From JBMOKU01 sp049324315 (GTDB lineage Bacteria; Bacillota; Clostridia; Peptostreptococcales; Thermotaleaceae): DNA of 64,000 nt. Shown in pieces: positions 9,436 through 18,918 of this stretch. The translations under genes and the position numbers were made by a program. The notes under the pieces are model-generated. The model made no database searches, was not told where the DNA came from, and was given only the letters and a program-made list of their open reading frames with translations. Numbering within the stretch: the stretch's first letter is position 1; every line of letters starts with the position of its first letter. The stretch covers positions 22,982-86,981 of the forward strand of contig JBMOKU010000030.1 of the NCBI GenBank assembly GCA_049324315.1. Reading direction: 5' to 3'.

Positions 9436-12400
9436 TTTCATGACCTCCTTCAAGTTGGGTCCCTTTGTTCTTTTTCATTTGTTTGTTTACTTTCCGTTCC
9501 TCCAATATTGTATACAATACAGGTACTACCACCAATGTCAGCATGGTCGCTACAGATAGACCAAAAATCAGTGCATATCCCATGGGTGCGAAAAATGGCT
9601 GCTTCAACGAAATAGGAAGAATTCCTCCTGCCGTTGTAATGGTGGTAGCCATAACGGGCATAAATCTTGTCATTCCTGTTTCTTTTACTGCATCTTTGAT
9701 ATCATAGCCATTTTTACGTAAATAGTTTATATAATCCACCAGAACAATGGCATCATTCACCGCAATACCCACCAAAGCGACTATACCTACAAAGGATACA
9801 AAACCAAAGGTATTTCCTGTAATCAATAGTCCTGGCATCACTCCTATCATTGCCATTGGCACCGCTATGAGAATAATCATCGGCTGGGATAGTGAATTGA
9901 ATTGTATCGCCAAGATCAGATATACAAGAATCGCTGCAACGGCCATATTTCTAAGCATATCACCGAAGCTTTCTTCCACATCCTCTTGCTCCCCACCGTA
10001 TTGTATCGCAATGTCATCAGGAAGGGGATATGCCTTCACTTTCTGTTTGAATTGATTAACGATCTCAATCGCAGTGACATCAGCGTCAATATCAGACGAG
10101 ATACTTACAAATCTTTTCAAATCTTCATGGCGTATGGCTGTCACGCTTTTGGTCTCTACAATTTCTGCTACCTGCGAGAAAGCAACGGTTTGACCAGATC
10201 TAGAAGTAAAATATATCTTTTCCAGATCCTCCACATTCTTTAATTTTTCTTTTGTCGTCCTAATGATTACATCAATTTCGTCCTGATTGTTTCTGAAGGT
10301 CGTTGCTTTCAGACCATGTATTGCATTACGGACCCCCATAGCTACGGTGATATCATCCAGACCAAACAACGCAGCTCTTTCCTTATTGACACGAATCTGC
10401 AGTTCAGGTGATCCGCTTTCCACATCGCTGCTTGCATCCCGAGTCCCCTTGATTTCTTTGAGGATTTCAAGGTAGTCAGCTGCCACAGTCTTCAAATTTT
10501 CCAGATTTTCACCCTTGATATTGATGGTTACAGGTCTACCGGAAGATGGTACGTCCTCCACCTGTGAAATCCGAATATCTCCACCAGGGATATTCTTAAT
10601 CTTTTCTCTTAGAATCTCAACCAGTTCTATACTGGTTCTTTCTCGATCATCCGCATCATATAAATCTATGGCAATCCTTGCGATATTTGGTGTCCCGCCA
10701 CCACTAACACTAACCTCTTCAGTAAGACTATCTGCTCCGGTGATTCCTACATTACTGATAAAGCTTTTTATTTCAGGATATCCAAACAATCTCTTTTCTA
10801 CCTCTTCAGTAACCTTCGCGGTGGTTTCGAGGCTTGTTCCTACAGGTGTTTCAATATCAATATATAGTCTCGTTTCATCCTCAGGGGAGAACATTTCTAC
10901 TTTTAAAATACCAAGTATCGGCAAAGCCATACTTGCCAGAAAGGCGACTAATGCAATGGAAACAACCATCCATCTCTTTGTTCTGCTGCAAACAATGTTA
11001 TACAGCCTTTCACCATAGGTACGGATAATGAAGCGATCCTTATGGTCTTTCTTTTTACCAAATTGTTTTACTGCCATGCTTCCCGCAAATATGATTCCAA
11101 ATATCAGAGAAAGCGTTCCGAATCCATAAAAGCCTCCTTCATTACTTTTGAAAGCATATAAGGAAAGGATAAATACGAGAAGTACCGAAGCTATTTTCCG
11201 TATGATTTCTGCAATAGGATGCTTCTTCACTATTTTACCAAGCTTGCGCTGCTTAAGTACAATAGAGCACAGCGCAGGGGTTATAGTAATCGCCACAACG
11301 AAGGATGCGCTAAGGGCAAATCCCACCGTCAGCGGAATTGGCTTAATCCAAGCACCCATGATACCTGGCGTTAATGCTAGAGGAAAAAAAGCCGCTAGAG
11401 TTGTCAATGTCGATGACATTACGGCCGGTGCAATCTGATTAACCCCTACCTCAGCCGCGGTTTTAGATGATAATCCCATAAGTCGTAATCGGTCAATATT
11501 CTCCATAATAACGATTCCATTATCCACTAACATCCCCACTGCCAAGATCAGAGAAAATAGTGTAATCTGGTTGAAGGTCATATGAAAGGTTTGCATTAGT
11601 CCAAAAGCAATCAATATGGACAAAGGAATAACAAAGGATACAATGATTGATTCTGAAAACCCTATAAATAGGAACAATACAATAATGACGAGCAGTAGTC
11701 CGGATATAGCGTTGTCTATAACTGCACCCAATTCATCTTTAACATAGACTGCCAAATCTCCGCTGACTTCTACCTGCAGGTTCTCCGGATATAAGGTTCC
11801 TTTTCCCTGTTCAATCAACGTATGTATCTTTGCACTTGTCTTGATGACATCTGCTTCTTTCTTCTTCTTTACGGAAATAGCTACAGATTTTTTCATGGAA
11901 GGCTTCTCTGTGTCTAGACCAGAAGCCGTCCTCGAATAGGATTCGGCATCTGCATAACCATCTTCTACTTGAGCAACATCTCTCAAGAATAGGGGACTTC
12001 CTCCCATGTGGGCAACAATAACATTTTCAAGTTCCTTAGGACTTCCAAATTCACCTACTGTACGGATATTGTAATTCTTATTATCTAATTCTATATCTCC
12101 TCCGGGTAAACTAACATTCGATCCGGCAATGGCATTCTTAATCTGATCCAATGACAGACTGTATACCGCCAACTTTTGGGGATCGACAATAATTTTTATC
12201 TCTCTTTCTAATCCCCCAATAATCTGAACATCGGAAATTTCATTCATTCGTTCAATTTCATCCTCGATGTTTTCTGCCATGTTCTTGAGGGTAACAAAAT
12301 CATAATCACCACTCAAGTTAATAACCATAATGGGAGAATTGTTTGTTTCCATACTCTCCACTTGTGGTATCTCTGCCTCTTCAGGAAGATCCGATTGAAC

Positions 12401-12808
12401 AGCCGACACTTTATCCCTCATCTTTTGAAGCATATTATCCATGTCTACGCCCTGCTCAAACTCAACAAAAATTGACGAATATCCATAGCCCGATGAAGAA
12501 GATATTTGTTTTACATCCTCCAATTCATCCAACTTTTTTTCTATTTTCTGCGTAATAAGTTTTTCTACTTCCTCTGGTGCAGCACCATTATAAATCGTCA
12601 TCACATGTCCAAAGGGAAATATAACCTCTGGTTCAAGCTCTCTGGACATTTGACTGTAAGCACCTATACCCCAAATCAAAACGGCTGCTACAATTAAGAT
12701 TAGAATGCGATATCTATCGATGAAAAAAGCTGCCCATTTTCCTAAGATATTTTTTTCTTCTTGCAGTTCTGGCATATCGAAGCCCTTGTTATTGTCGAAC
12801 GCTTTCAT
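9401..12808 (-). CDS. RND-superfamily efflux pump (AcrB/HAE1 type)
   Basis: 1135 residues with the duplicated RND plan: TM1 near residue 30, large extracytoplasmic domain, TM2-6, a second domain, TM8-12. TM4 carries the proton-relay aspartate region LAVGMLVDNGIVIMENIDRL, and the second half has GIAVNDAIVLVDYINYLR. It exports lipophilic drugs or metabolites by proton antiport in known relatives; substrate here unknown. First gene of a three-gene operon. ATG start with GGGAG upstream. Its leader contains a dead padR fragment, and its promoter is a copy of the padR promoter. Confidence 0.93.
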   Translation of the reverse strand: MKAFDNNKGFDMPELQEEKNILGKWAAFFIDRYRILILIVAAVLIWGIGAYSQMSRELEPEVIFPFGHVMTIYNGAAPEEVEKLITQKIEKKLDELEDVKQISSSSGYGYSSIFVEFEQGVDMDNMLQKMRDKVSAVQSDLPEEAEIPQVESMETNNSPIMVINLSGDYDFVTLKNMAENIEDEIERMNEISDVQIIGGLEREIKIIVDPQKLAVYSLSLDQIKNAIAGSNVSLPGGDIELDNKNYNIRTVGEFGSPKELENVIVAHMGGSPLFLRDVAQVEDGYADAESYSRTASGLDTEKPSMKKSVAISVKKKKEADVIKTSAKIHTLIEQGKGTLYPENLQVEVSGDLAVYVKDELGAVIDNAISGLLLVIIVLFLFIGFSESIIVSFVIPLSILIAFGLMQTFHMTFNQITLFSLILAVGMLVDNGIVIMENIDRLRLMGLSSKTAAEVGVNQIAPAVMSSTLTTLAAFFPLALTPGIMGAWIKPIPLTVGFALSASFVVAITITPALCSIVLKQRKLGKIVKKHPIAEIIRKIASVLLVFILSLYAFKSNEGGFYGFGTLSLIFGIIFAGSMAVKQFGKKKDHKDRFIIRTYGERLYNIVCSRTKRWMVVSIALVAFLASMALPILGILKVEMFSPEDETRLYIDIETPVGTSLETTAKVTEEVEKRLFGYPEIKSFISNVGITGADSLTEEVSVSGGGTPNIARIAIDLYDADDRERTSIELVEILREKIKNIPGGDIRISQVEDVPSSGRPVTINIKGENLENLKTVAADYLEILKEIKGTRDASSDVESGSPELQIRVNKERAALFGLDDITVAMGVRNAIHGLKATTFRNNQDEIDVIIRTTKEKLKNVEDLEKIYFTSRSGQTVAFSQVAEIVETKSVTAIRHEDLKRFVSISSDIDADVTAIEIVNQFKQKVKAYPLPDDIAIQYGGEQEDVEESFGDMLRNMAVAAILVYLILAIQFNSLSQPMIILIAVPMAMIGVMPGLLITGNTFGFVSFVGIVALVGIAVNDAIVLVDYINYLRKNGYDIKDAVKETGMTRFMPVMATTITTAGGILPISLKQPFFAPMGYALIFGLSVATMLTLVVVPVLYTILEERKVNKQMKKNKGTQLEGGHENEENSHVIISY

Positions 12809-12905
12809 ACTTAACTCCCTTCTTTCTGCAATATCATATGATTATCTGTTCCCTTCAAAAGATATTTGATAAATCCATAGAAAATTAACTTCTATGCTTA
12901 GGTAT

Positions 12906-12997
12906 TCTCATATCCGCAGCTGTCAATTTTGTGGCATATATAAAACGATGGCGTTGGTATGGTCACGGATAAGATTTATCTGATTTGTGGTACTCAT
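12906..12997 (-). pseudogene. Decayed padR 5' fragment in the RND operon leader
   Basis: Reading the minus strand from ATG 12997 gives MSTTNQINLIRDHTNAIVL, clearly related to MSTTISTDLIRGHTDTIIL of the PadR at 6724-7074. It then runs into a stop, and the match continues in nucleotides (CAGCTGCGGATATGAGA against CAGCTACGGATATGAGA). Only the first 30 or so codons survive. It lies between the duplicated promoter and the pump gene. Confidence 0.85.
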
Positions 12998-13019
12998 AAT
13001 TCCTCGCCTCCTTGAGTAC

Positions 13020-13055
13020 ATTTTAATTCACATTACTATGTCTGTCAAGGTACTA
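13020..13055 (-). promoter_or_regulatory. RND operon promoter, duplicate of the padR promoter
   Basis: Minus strand: -35 TTGACA (13043-13048), 17-base spacer, -10 TAAAAT (13020-13025), with the same spacing and boxes as the padR promoter. A direct repeat ACATAGTA flanks the -35 box. Transcription would start near 13013, giving a leader of about 200 bases that includes the padR remnant. Confidence 0.8.
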
Positions 13056-13402
13056 TGTCAAAAATTTTTTGTTTCCCACAAAATCGATCCTAATATATCT
13101 CCGCCCTTACGAACGCTTTCTATCAGCTATACTTATTTTCAAGCCTGGCCTGCAGCTCTTTTGTACAGCATACATCAATTTACCCTTTTTATCCCTCCTC
13201 GTTCACTATGACCCGTTACAGATATACTTCATAACCAAAATATATACCCGAGCAGCGGATGAACATTTCTCAGCATTGTACATATTGTATTTTAGGACAA
13301 GGTATAAAGCTCAATAAACTTATAGTTACCGGGGAAGGGAGTGATTGAAATGTAGAACGAAAAAATGAATCTGTCGTTATTAATATAAAAGGAGAGATTG
13401 AA
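13056..13402. other. Intergenic stretch upstream of second HAAS gene
   Basis: No gene seen. At 13338-13366 a GGGAGTGATTGAAATGTAG segment mimics the real ribosome site and start at 13391-13405 (GGAGAGATTGAAATGTCA), but its ATG is followed at once by TAG, so it is a dead tandem copy of the start region. Confidence 0.6.
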
Positions 13403-13867
13403 ATGTCAAACCAAAAAAGCTTGAAATATGTGGAGGCTGTAATGGCTAGAATCGTCGCACCCGAAGAGCTTAAAGCCAGACTAAGAGCCGAACTAAACAG
13501 CTATATCACCGAAGCCTCCGAGCATGCGAGCATGGATGAAATTATGGATGAACTGGGTTATCCCGAAGAGCTTGCTGAAGAGCTGTCCCATAAATTAGTA
13601 AACGGAATGAATAAAGAACTAGATAGGATTTTTACGGAAGCTGATGAACAAGATGTGGTGTCCGCAAGGACGCCGGAAAGGCACTACAAAAAACCAGTTC
13701 CAATTCGGGATTGTCACAAGCATAAGCCTATAAAATACCGAGGTGAATATTCACGGGAAGAGAGTAATGTGAATATAAAACTTCTATATATTCCCCTTAT
13801 TCAAATATCCTCAGGGGTCGAAAAGAAACATCTTTCTTGGACAGAAGAAGATTATGATTGTGATTAA
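13403..13867 (+). CDS. HAAS-like helical protein without membrane domain
   Basis: 154 residues. The first 70 (YVEAVMARIVAPEELKARLRAEL, MDEIMDELGYPEELAEEL) match the HAAS signalling domain that precedes the membrane helices of PadR-partner proteins. Here the membrane part is absent and is replaced by a polar tail of unknown role. It lies back to back with the RND operon, next to the padR remnant, so it is probably the surviving half of a second padR-HAAS pair. GGAGAG ribosome site 8 bases upstream. Confidence 0.7.
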   Translation: MSNQKSLKYVEAVMARIVAPEELKARLRAELNSYITEASEHASMDEIMDELGYPEELAEELSHKLVNGMNKELDRIFTEADEQDVVSARTPERHYKKPVPIRDCHKHKPIKYRGEYSREESNVNIKLLYIPLIQISSGVEKKHLSWTEEDYDCD

Positions 13868-13922
13868 TTCGGAGCTCACGGAGCACCGACCGTTGACTTT
13901 CGTAAAATGTAAGATCTAAATA

Positions 13923-13967
13923 AGCGCCGGATACAATAGCTTAATCGTTATTGTATCTGGCGCTTTT
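13923..13967 (+). terminator. Strong terminator between convergent genes
   Basis: Stem AGCGCCGGATACAATA / TATTGTATCTGGCGCT with one G-T type mismatch and a 10-base loop, followed by TTTT on the plus strand. It ends the HAAS-like gene and may act on the minus-strand propeller gene too. Confidence 0.85.
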
Positions 13968-13985
13968 CCATCTTTACCTATCTAT

Positions 13986-15650
13986 CTATTTGATCTTAAT
14001 ACCAAATATTTTGCCTCCCCTAGAAGCGATAACCAATATGTCATTAAATACAGCCGGAGAACTCTCAATATTGACTCCTACATTGATTTGACTAAGGATT
14101 TCTCCTGTTTTACCCTCTAATAAAAATATCGTTCCCGTTGAGTCTCCTTGGATGATGTAGGATTTTCCTTCGCTATCATATATACTAACAGGCGACGACC
14201 ATGCGTAGTTAGGCATCTCCCACCGCCAGACCTCTTCCCCGGTTTTTTTATCCAGCGCCAGCATAAGTCCTCCGTGGAATTTATTGTATCGTGCCAAGGT
14301 GAAAACCACCATATTCTCAATGTCATGCTTCCCAATAATATTTGTAGCAAACAAACCTGCATTGACAGGCTTTTCCCCTTGTAATGATATGCAGTGATAT
14401 TCTTTTTCCCAAATCGTTTCACCAGTCAAACCATGGATCTTCCTTAAATGGGCATTCCCCTTCGTTCCTTGCTTATCTACCTCAGTACCTGTATAAACAA
14501 AAGGCGTGTCTTCTTCAACTTCAATCGTAATCGTGGCATCCGTATCATCGATCTTTTCCAGAACCCAAACTGGCTTCATCGTCGTTAGATCGACAGCCTG
14601 TATACTGCCGCCATTATCAGCAAAATAGGCAAAGTTTTTATATACAGCAACAGAATTCTCAATCCCCTGATAAGCATTGTCCTTCACTTTATATCGATAT
14701 TTCATGACTTCCGGATTCATTTCAATATGCTTATTTTCTATATCCAAAGCAGTATTTAGCTTTATGTTATAAAATAGACCATTTTCTCCCCCCATGATTA
14801 GCGTATCCGTATTCCGGTTAATAACCGGCGCTCCGTCAAAGGCTCCCCATCCCCTATAGGCGAAGGGATCTATGCCTTTAATAAAAAATAGAAGCTTTCC
14901 ATCAATCAAGCTAAAAATTCTGTAACCTATCTCTCCAGTTTCGGGAATACCTTGCCCTACATATAAAATAGGATAACCCCTAGGATCTAATGCTACGCTT
15001 CCTTTGATGGGATTCTTAATATCGATGGGATCTCTGGTTTGTTTTCCCGATTCCAACGCAAAGAAGTATATTTTTCCATCCAGAGAAGGACTCACTACTT
15101 CTACAAAATTCTCCTTTTCCTTGAATTCATCCTGGATATTCATGATTTTTCTGATCTCTTCCGGCCATTTTATAATAGATGGCTGTCCTGTCCAGCCTGC
15201 ACCGCCACCCCAAGACCTGCTGCCCGTTTTAAACGCCCATAATATTTCTAATTTCTTTTCTTGTACATCTGCAATTCCGTAGCTGGCAGTATCCCTGAAA
15301 TTGTTTCCTCGAAAGGATAATACCCCCTCCATATCAGAATACTCTTTAGGAAAAACTTGATCTACATTCCTGATACCTTCAATATTCGGCTCTACTTGGT
15401 AGCCCATATGAGACAGATCAAAATCGGCGGGGATAATCAGCTGCTTCTCTTCCTCCGCTGCAATCACAATTGCCCTTTTCTGATCTTCATATACTTTTTG
15501 TGCTACAGTCAGATACATGTCCTTATCTATACACCTATCACCGCCCATGGCCGATACGGCATCTCCTCTTTGATCCCTTGTCTGACCACCTCCACTAAGG
15601 ATTGATACAACAATAAGTGTGAGATAAATCATTGCTGCCAGCTTATTCAT
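13986..15650 (-). CDS. Exported PQQ-like beta-propeller protein
   Basis: 554 residues. Hydrophobic signal segment at 5-20 (LAAMIYLTLIVVSIL), then repeated beta-propeller blades of the PQQ/quinoprotein type, seen as VFTLARYNKFHGGLMLALDKKTGEEVWRW split over blades (LDKKTGEEVW, GLTGETIWEKEY, LEGKTGEILSQ). No enzyme residues of a true quinoprotein dehydrogenase are obvious, so it is more likely a binding or scaffold protein at the cell surface. Single gene; function not known. Confidence 0.8.
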   Translation of the reverse strand: MNKLAAMIYLTLIVVSILSGGGQTRDQRGDAVSAMGGDRCIDKDMYLTVAQKVYEDQKRAIVIAAEEEKQLIIPADFDLSHMGYQVEPNIEGIRNVDQVFPKEYSDMEGVLSFRGNNFRDTASYGIADVQEKKLEILWAFKTGSRSWGGGAGWTGQPSIIKWPEEIRKIMNIQDEFKEKENFVEVVSPSLDGKIYFFALESGKQTRDPIDIKNPIKGSVALDPRGYPILYVGQGIPETGEIGYRIFSLIDGKLLFFIKGIDPFAYRGWGAFDGAPVINRNTDTLIMGGENGLFYNIKLNTALDIENKHIEMNPEVMKYRYKVKDNAYQGIENSVAVYKNFAYFADNGGSIQAVDLTTMKPVWVLEKIDDTDATITIEVEEDTPFVYTGTEVDKQGTKGNAHLRKIHGLTGETIWEKEYHCISLQGEKPVNAGLFATNIIGKHDIENMVVFTLARYNKFHGGLMLALDKKTGEEVWRWEMPNYAWSSPVSIYDSEGKSYIIQGDSTGTIFLLEGKTGEILSQINVGVNIESSPAVFNDILVIASRGGKIFGIKIK

Positions 15651-16119
15651 CTTTACACCCTTCTCTCATATGTATTTTAGCCCGTTCCATCCAACAAAGG
15701 CTTTTTTATCTTCTGAAAGGACGTGCCTCTTCTTGTGCCTTTAATACACTATGAGAGAAATTTGGTTTTATGACAGTAAATACACGATTATGCGCAGCAG
15801 CAAGTTGAGATGAATTTTAAACTTGTACTTACATCTTCTAATTCAGTATAAATTTTCTATGTAAAAATCAACGTGTATAGTATCTTGACCTGAAAACACG
15901 ACCAAGCCCTGTATAATCCGGCATTTTAATTGATATATTTTTTTAGTACATAATTTAAACTGACGACTTCACGCCGCATCTACCATACATTTCTAAAAAA
16001 TGTAACTTAATTATACATATCACTTGTACGTACAATTTGATAATGATATAATAAAACTGGAATCGTTGTTCTACTTTGAACAGCATTTCACAAAAACAGA
16101 TAAGCGGGTGTAAAACTTC
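15651..16119. other. Intergenic region holding the araR promoter
   Basis: 470 bases between the divergent propeller gene and araR. The distal part 15651-16020 shows no gene or repeat; the proximal part holds the AraR box and promoter described separately. Confidence 0.6.
16022..16052 (+). promoter_or_regulatory. AraR operator overlapping araR-araBDA promoter
   Basis: ACTTGTACGTACAATT at 16022-16037 contains the perfect 12-base palindrome TTGTACGTACAA and closely matches the known AraR box of Bacillus subtilis. Its left half forms the -35 box TTGTAC (16024-16029), with a 17-base spacer to -10 TATAAT (16047-16052). AraR bound here would block RNA polymerase directly; arabinose should release it. 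Confidence 0.9.
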
Positions 16120-17226
16120 ATGTTGAATACTGAAAAACCAAAATATCAAAAGCTCAAGGATTATATTGTAGAAACCATTAAATCGGCTGAATTGACTCCT
16201 GGTGACAAAATCTATTCAGAAAATGAACTGGCTGAGAAGTTTGATATCAGCAGACATACTGTCAGGCAGGCTCTAGGAGAACTGGTTAGCGAAGGATGGC
16301 TCTATCGGGTACAAGGAAAGGGAACTTATGTAAACAGAAACCCTGACGAAAACCCGAAAAGCTCGAAAACCATAGCCGTTGTAACTACTTATTTAAACGA
16401 CTATATCTTTCCTTCCATCATAAGGGGGATATACAGTGTCCTATCAGAGAATGGATATAATATCACCCTAGGTTGTACTTACAACCAACATGAAAAGGAA
16501 CGATTATGTTTAGAAAATCTTCTCAATCAGAATATTGCAGGACTTATTGTGGAGCCCACGAAGAGTGCACTGCCCAATCCGAATATCGATATCTATAAAA
16601 AATTAAGCAAATTAAATGTCCCCACGCTTTTCATACACGGATCCTATAAAGACCTTGAATATTCTTATATTGTAGAGGACGACGAAGAATCCGGATATAT
16701 AGCTACAAAGCATTTAATTGACCAAGGCCATGAACAGATCGCCGCTATTTTTAAGATAGATGATATTCAAGGGCATCACAGATTTTCCGGTTTCCAGAAA
16801 GCTCATCTGGAAGCTGACCTGCATATCACCGACTCAAGAATTTTATGGTTCGGTACCGACGATATGGACGTAAAGCTCAATGCTGAGTCTGCTCACCTTC
16901 ATCAGCTTCTGTCACAGTGTACGGCCATCGTTTGCTATAATGATGAAATTGCACTAAAAATGATGGATGCACTAAAACTAAAGGGGTTGCAGGTCCCCGA
17001 AGATATATCTCTCGTAAGCTTTGATGATTCCCAACTTGCATCAGCATATGATACTAAGCTTACTACCGTTGCTCATCCCAAGGAAAAGCTGGGAGAAGAA
17101 TCTGCCAAGGCAATCATCAACATGGTCGAGAGAGTACAGGATTATTATGATGTGAAAATGGTCCCGGAATTAATTGTACGAGGAAGTACAAGAAAAATAG
17201 ATAGGGGGATGCACAAAAATGAGTAA
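16120..17226 (+). CDS. araR: Arabinose operon repressor AraR
   Basis: 368 residues with the unusual AraR plan: an N-terminal GntR winged helix (residues 1-70: NELAEKFDISRHTVRQALGEL, then VQGKGTYV) joined to a LacI/periplasmic-binding-type sensor domain (about 85-360). It represses arabinose genes until L-arabinose binds the C-terminal domain. First gene of the operon, overlapping araB by 8 bases. The operator in its own promoter shows autoregulation. Confidence 0.95.
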   Translation: MLNTEKPKYQKLKDYIVETIKSAELTPGDKIYSENELAEKFDISRHTVRQALGELVSEGWLYRVQGKGTYVNRNPDENPKSSKTIAVVTTYLNDYIFPSIIRGIYSVLSENGYNITLGCTYNQHEKERLCLENLLNQNIAGLIVEPTKSALPNPNIDIYKKLSKLNVPTLFIHGSYKDLEYSYIVEDDEESGYIATKHLIDQGHEQIAAIFKIDDIQGHHRFSGFQKAHLEADLHITDSRILWFGTDDMDVKLNAESAHLHQLLSQCTAIVCYNDEIALKMMDALKLKGLQVPEDISLVSFDDSQLASAYDTKLTTVAHPKEKLGEESAKAIINMVERVQDYYDVKMVPELIVRGSTRKIDRGMHKNE

Positions 17227-18889
17227 AAAGTACACAATCGGCATTGATTATGGTACCCAATCAGGAAGAGCCGTACTTGTTGAGGTGGCTACCGGAAAGG
17301 AAGTGGCTACCGCTGTGAAAGAATACCCTCACGGCGTCATGGACGAGTACTTGCCTGATGGAAAAACGAAGCTGGCCCATGACTGGGCACTCCAGCACCC
17401 ACAGGATTATCTGGATGTATTGCATGAAACAATCCCAGCTATATTGAAGGAAGCAGATGTCAGCCCGGAAGATGTCATTGGTCTGGGCATCGATTTTACT
17501 GCATGTACCATGCTTCCCACCGATAGCGGAGGAAAACCCCTTTGCTTTTATGATGACTATCAGTCAAATCCTCATGCTTATGTGAAGCTGTGGAAACATC
17601 ACGCTGCACAGGATGAAGCAAACAAGCTCAACCGCATAGCAAAAGAAAGAGACGAGGCGTTCTTAAAACTTTACGGCGGAAAAATTTCATCTGAATGGTT
17701 GATCCCAAAAATCTGGCAGATCCTTGATGAAGCGCCTGATATTTATGATCGGGCTGATAGATTTATGGAAGCCACCGATTGGGTGATCATGCAGCTTACG
17801 GGAGAAGAGAAGCGAAACAGTTGTACTGCCGGATATAAGGCCATATGGCATAAACAAAACGGCTATCCTTCTAAGGAATTCTTCAAAGCATTGGATCCAA
17901 GGCTCGAAAACCTGGTAGAAGAAAAGTTAAGTACCGATATCCATTCTATAGGAGCAAAGGCTGGAGAGATTACAGAAAAAGCCGCTGCCCTTACCGGATT
18001 AAACGTTGGCACTGCTGTAGCCGTTGCAAACGTGGATGCTCACGTGGCCGTTCCTGCCGTGGGAATCACAGAAGAAGGAAAGATGCTCATGATTATGGGT
18101 ACGTCTACCTGCCACATTCTCCTAGGAACAGAAGAAAAGATGGTACCCGGTATGTGTGGTGTTGTAGAAGATGGCGTTATACCCGGATATCTTGGCTATG
18201 AAGCAGGCCAATCCTGCGTAGGAGACCATTTTGAATGGTTTGTAGAAAACTGTGTGCCTGCCCACTATGTTAAGGAAGCAGAGGAAAAAGGCGCAAATAT
18301 TCATGCACTGCTCACAGAAAAAGCCGGCAAACTCGCCGTGGGCGAAAGCGGACTCATCGCCCTTGACTGGTGGAACGGCAATCGTTCCGTACTGGTGGAC
18401 GTCGATCTTACCGGAATGATTGTGGGATGCACATTGCTGACAAAACCTGAAGAAATCTACAGAGCATTGATCGAAGCCACTGCATATGGTACAAGAATGA
18501 TCATTGACACCTTTAGAGAAAACGGTGTCCCGATACATGAGCTTTATGCCGCCGGTGGAATCGCCGAAAAGAATAAGCTGATGATGCAGATTTATTCCGA
18601 TGTAACAAATATGGAGATTAGAATCTCTGCTTCTCCACAGGCTCCTGCCCTTGGTTCTGCCATGTTCGGAGCCCTGGCAGCAGGTAAGGAAAAAGGTGGA
18701 TATGATTCCATCGTTGAAGCAGCTAAATATATGTCCAAGGTAAAGGAAGAATACTTTAAACCAATACCCGAAAATGTTGAAGTATATAATAAGCTTTATG
18801 CTGAATTCAAAATTTTACACGATTACTTTGGCCGCGGCCCCAACGATGTTATGAAAAGACTGAAAAAAATTAAAGCAGAAGCTAAGTAG
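17219..18889 (+). CDS. araB: L-ribulokinase
   Basis: 556 residues, FGGY carbohydrate kinase fold with GIDYGTQSGRAVLVEV at the N-terminal nucleotide site, the core GIDFTACTMLP, VANVDAHVAVPAVG, and the C-terminal AAGGIAEKN segment. It phosphorylates L-ribulose to L-ribulose 5-phosphate. Length is typical of AraB. Its start lies within the last codons of araR, with GGGG ahead, so translation is probably coupled. Confidence 0.96.
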   Translation: MSKKYTIGIDYGTQSGRAVLVEVATGKEVATAVKEYPHGVMDEYLPDGKTKLAHDWALQHPQDYLDVLHETIPAILKEADVSPEDVIGLGIDFTACTMLPTDSGGKPLCFYDDYQSNPHAYVKLWKHHAAQDEANKLNRIAKERDEAFLKLYGGKISSEWLIPKIWQILDEAPDIYDRADRFMEATDWVIMQLTGEEKRNSCTAGYKAIWHKQNGYPSKEFFKALDPRLENLVEEKLSTDIHSIGAKAGEITEKAAALTGLNVGTAVAVANVDAHVAVPAVGITEEGKMLMIMGTSTCHILLGTEEKMVPGMCGVVEDGVIPGYLGYEAGQSCVGDHFEWFVENCVPAHYVKEAEEKGANIHALLTEKAGKLAVGESGLIALDWWNGNRSVLVDVDLTGMIVGCTLLTKPEEIYRALIEATAYGTRMIIDTFRENGVPIHELYAAGGIAEKNKLMMQIYSDVTNMEIRISASPQAPALGSAMFGALAAGKEKGGYDSIVEAAKYMSKVKEEYFKPIPENVEVYNKLYAEFKILHDYFGRGPNDVMKRLKKIKAEAK

Positions 18890-18918
18890 AGGACCAAAGC
18901 TAGAAAGGAGTACTTAAA

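Noticed and set aside
10515..11018. Long plus-strand frame opposite the RND pump gene
   Set aside because: It is a shadow of the pump gene: no ribosome site, no domain, hydrophobic low-complexity composition.
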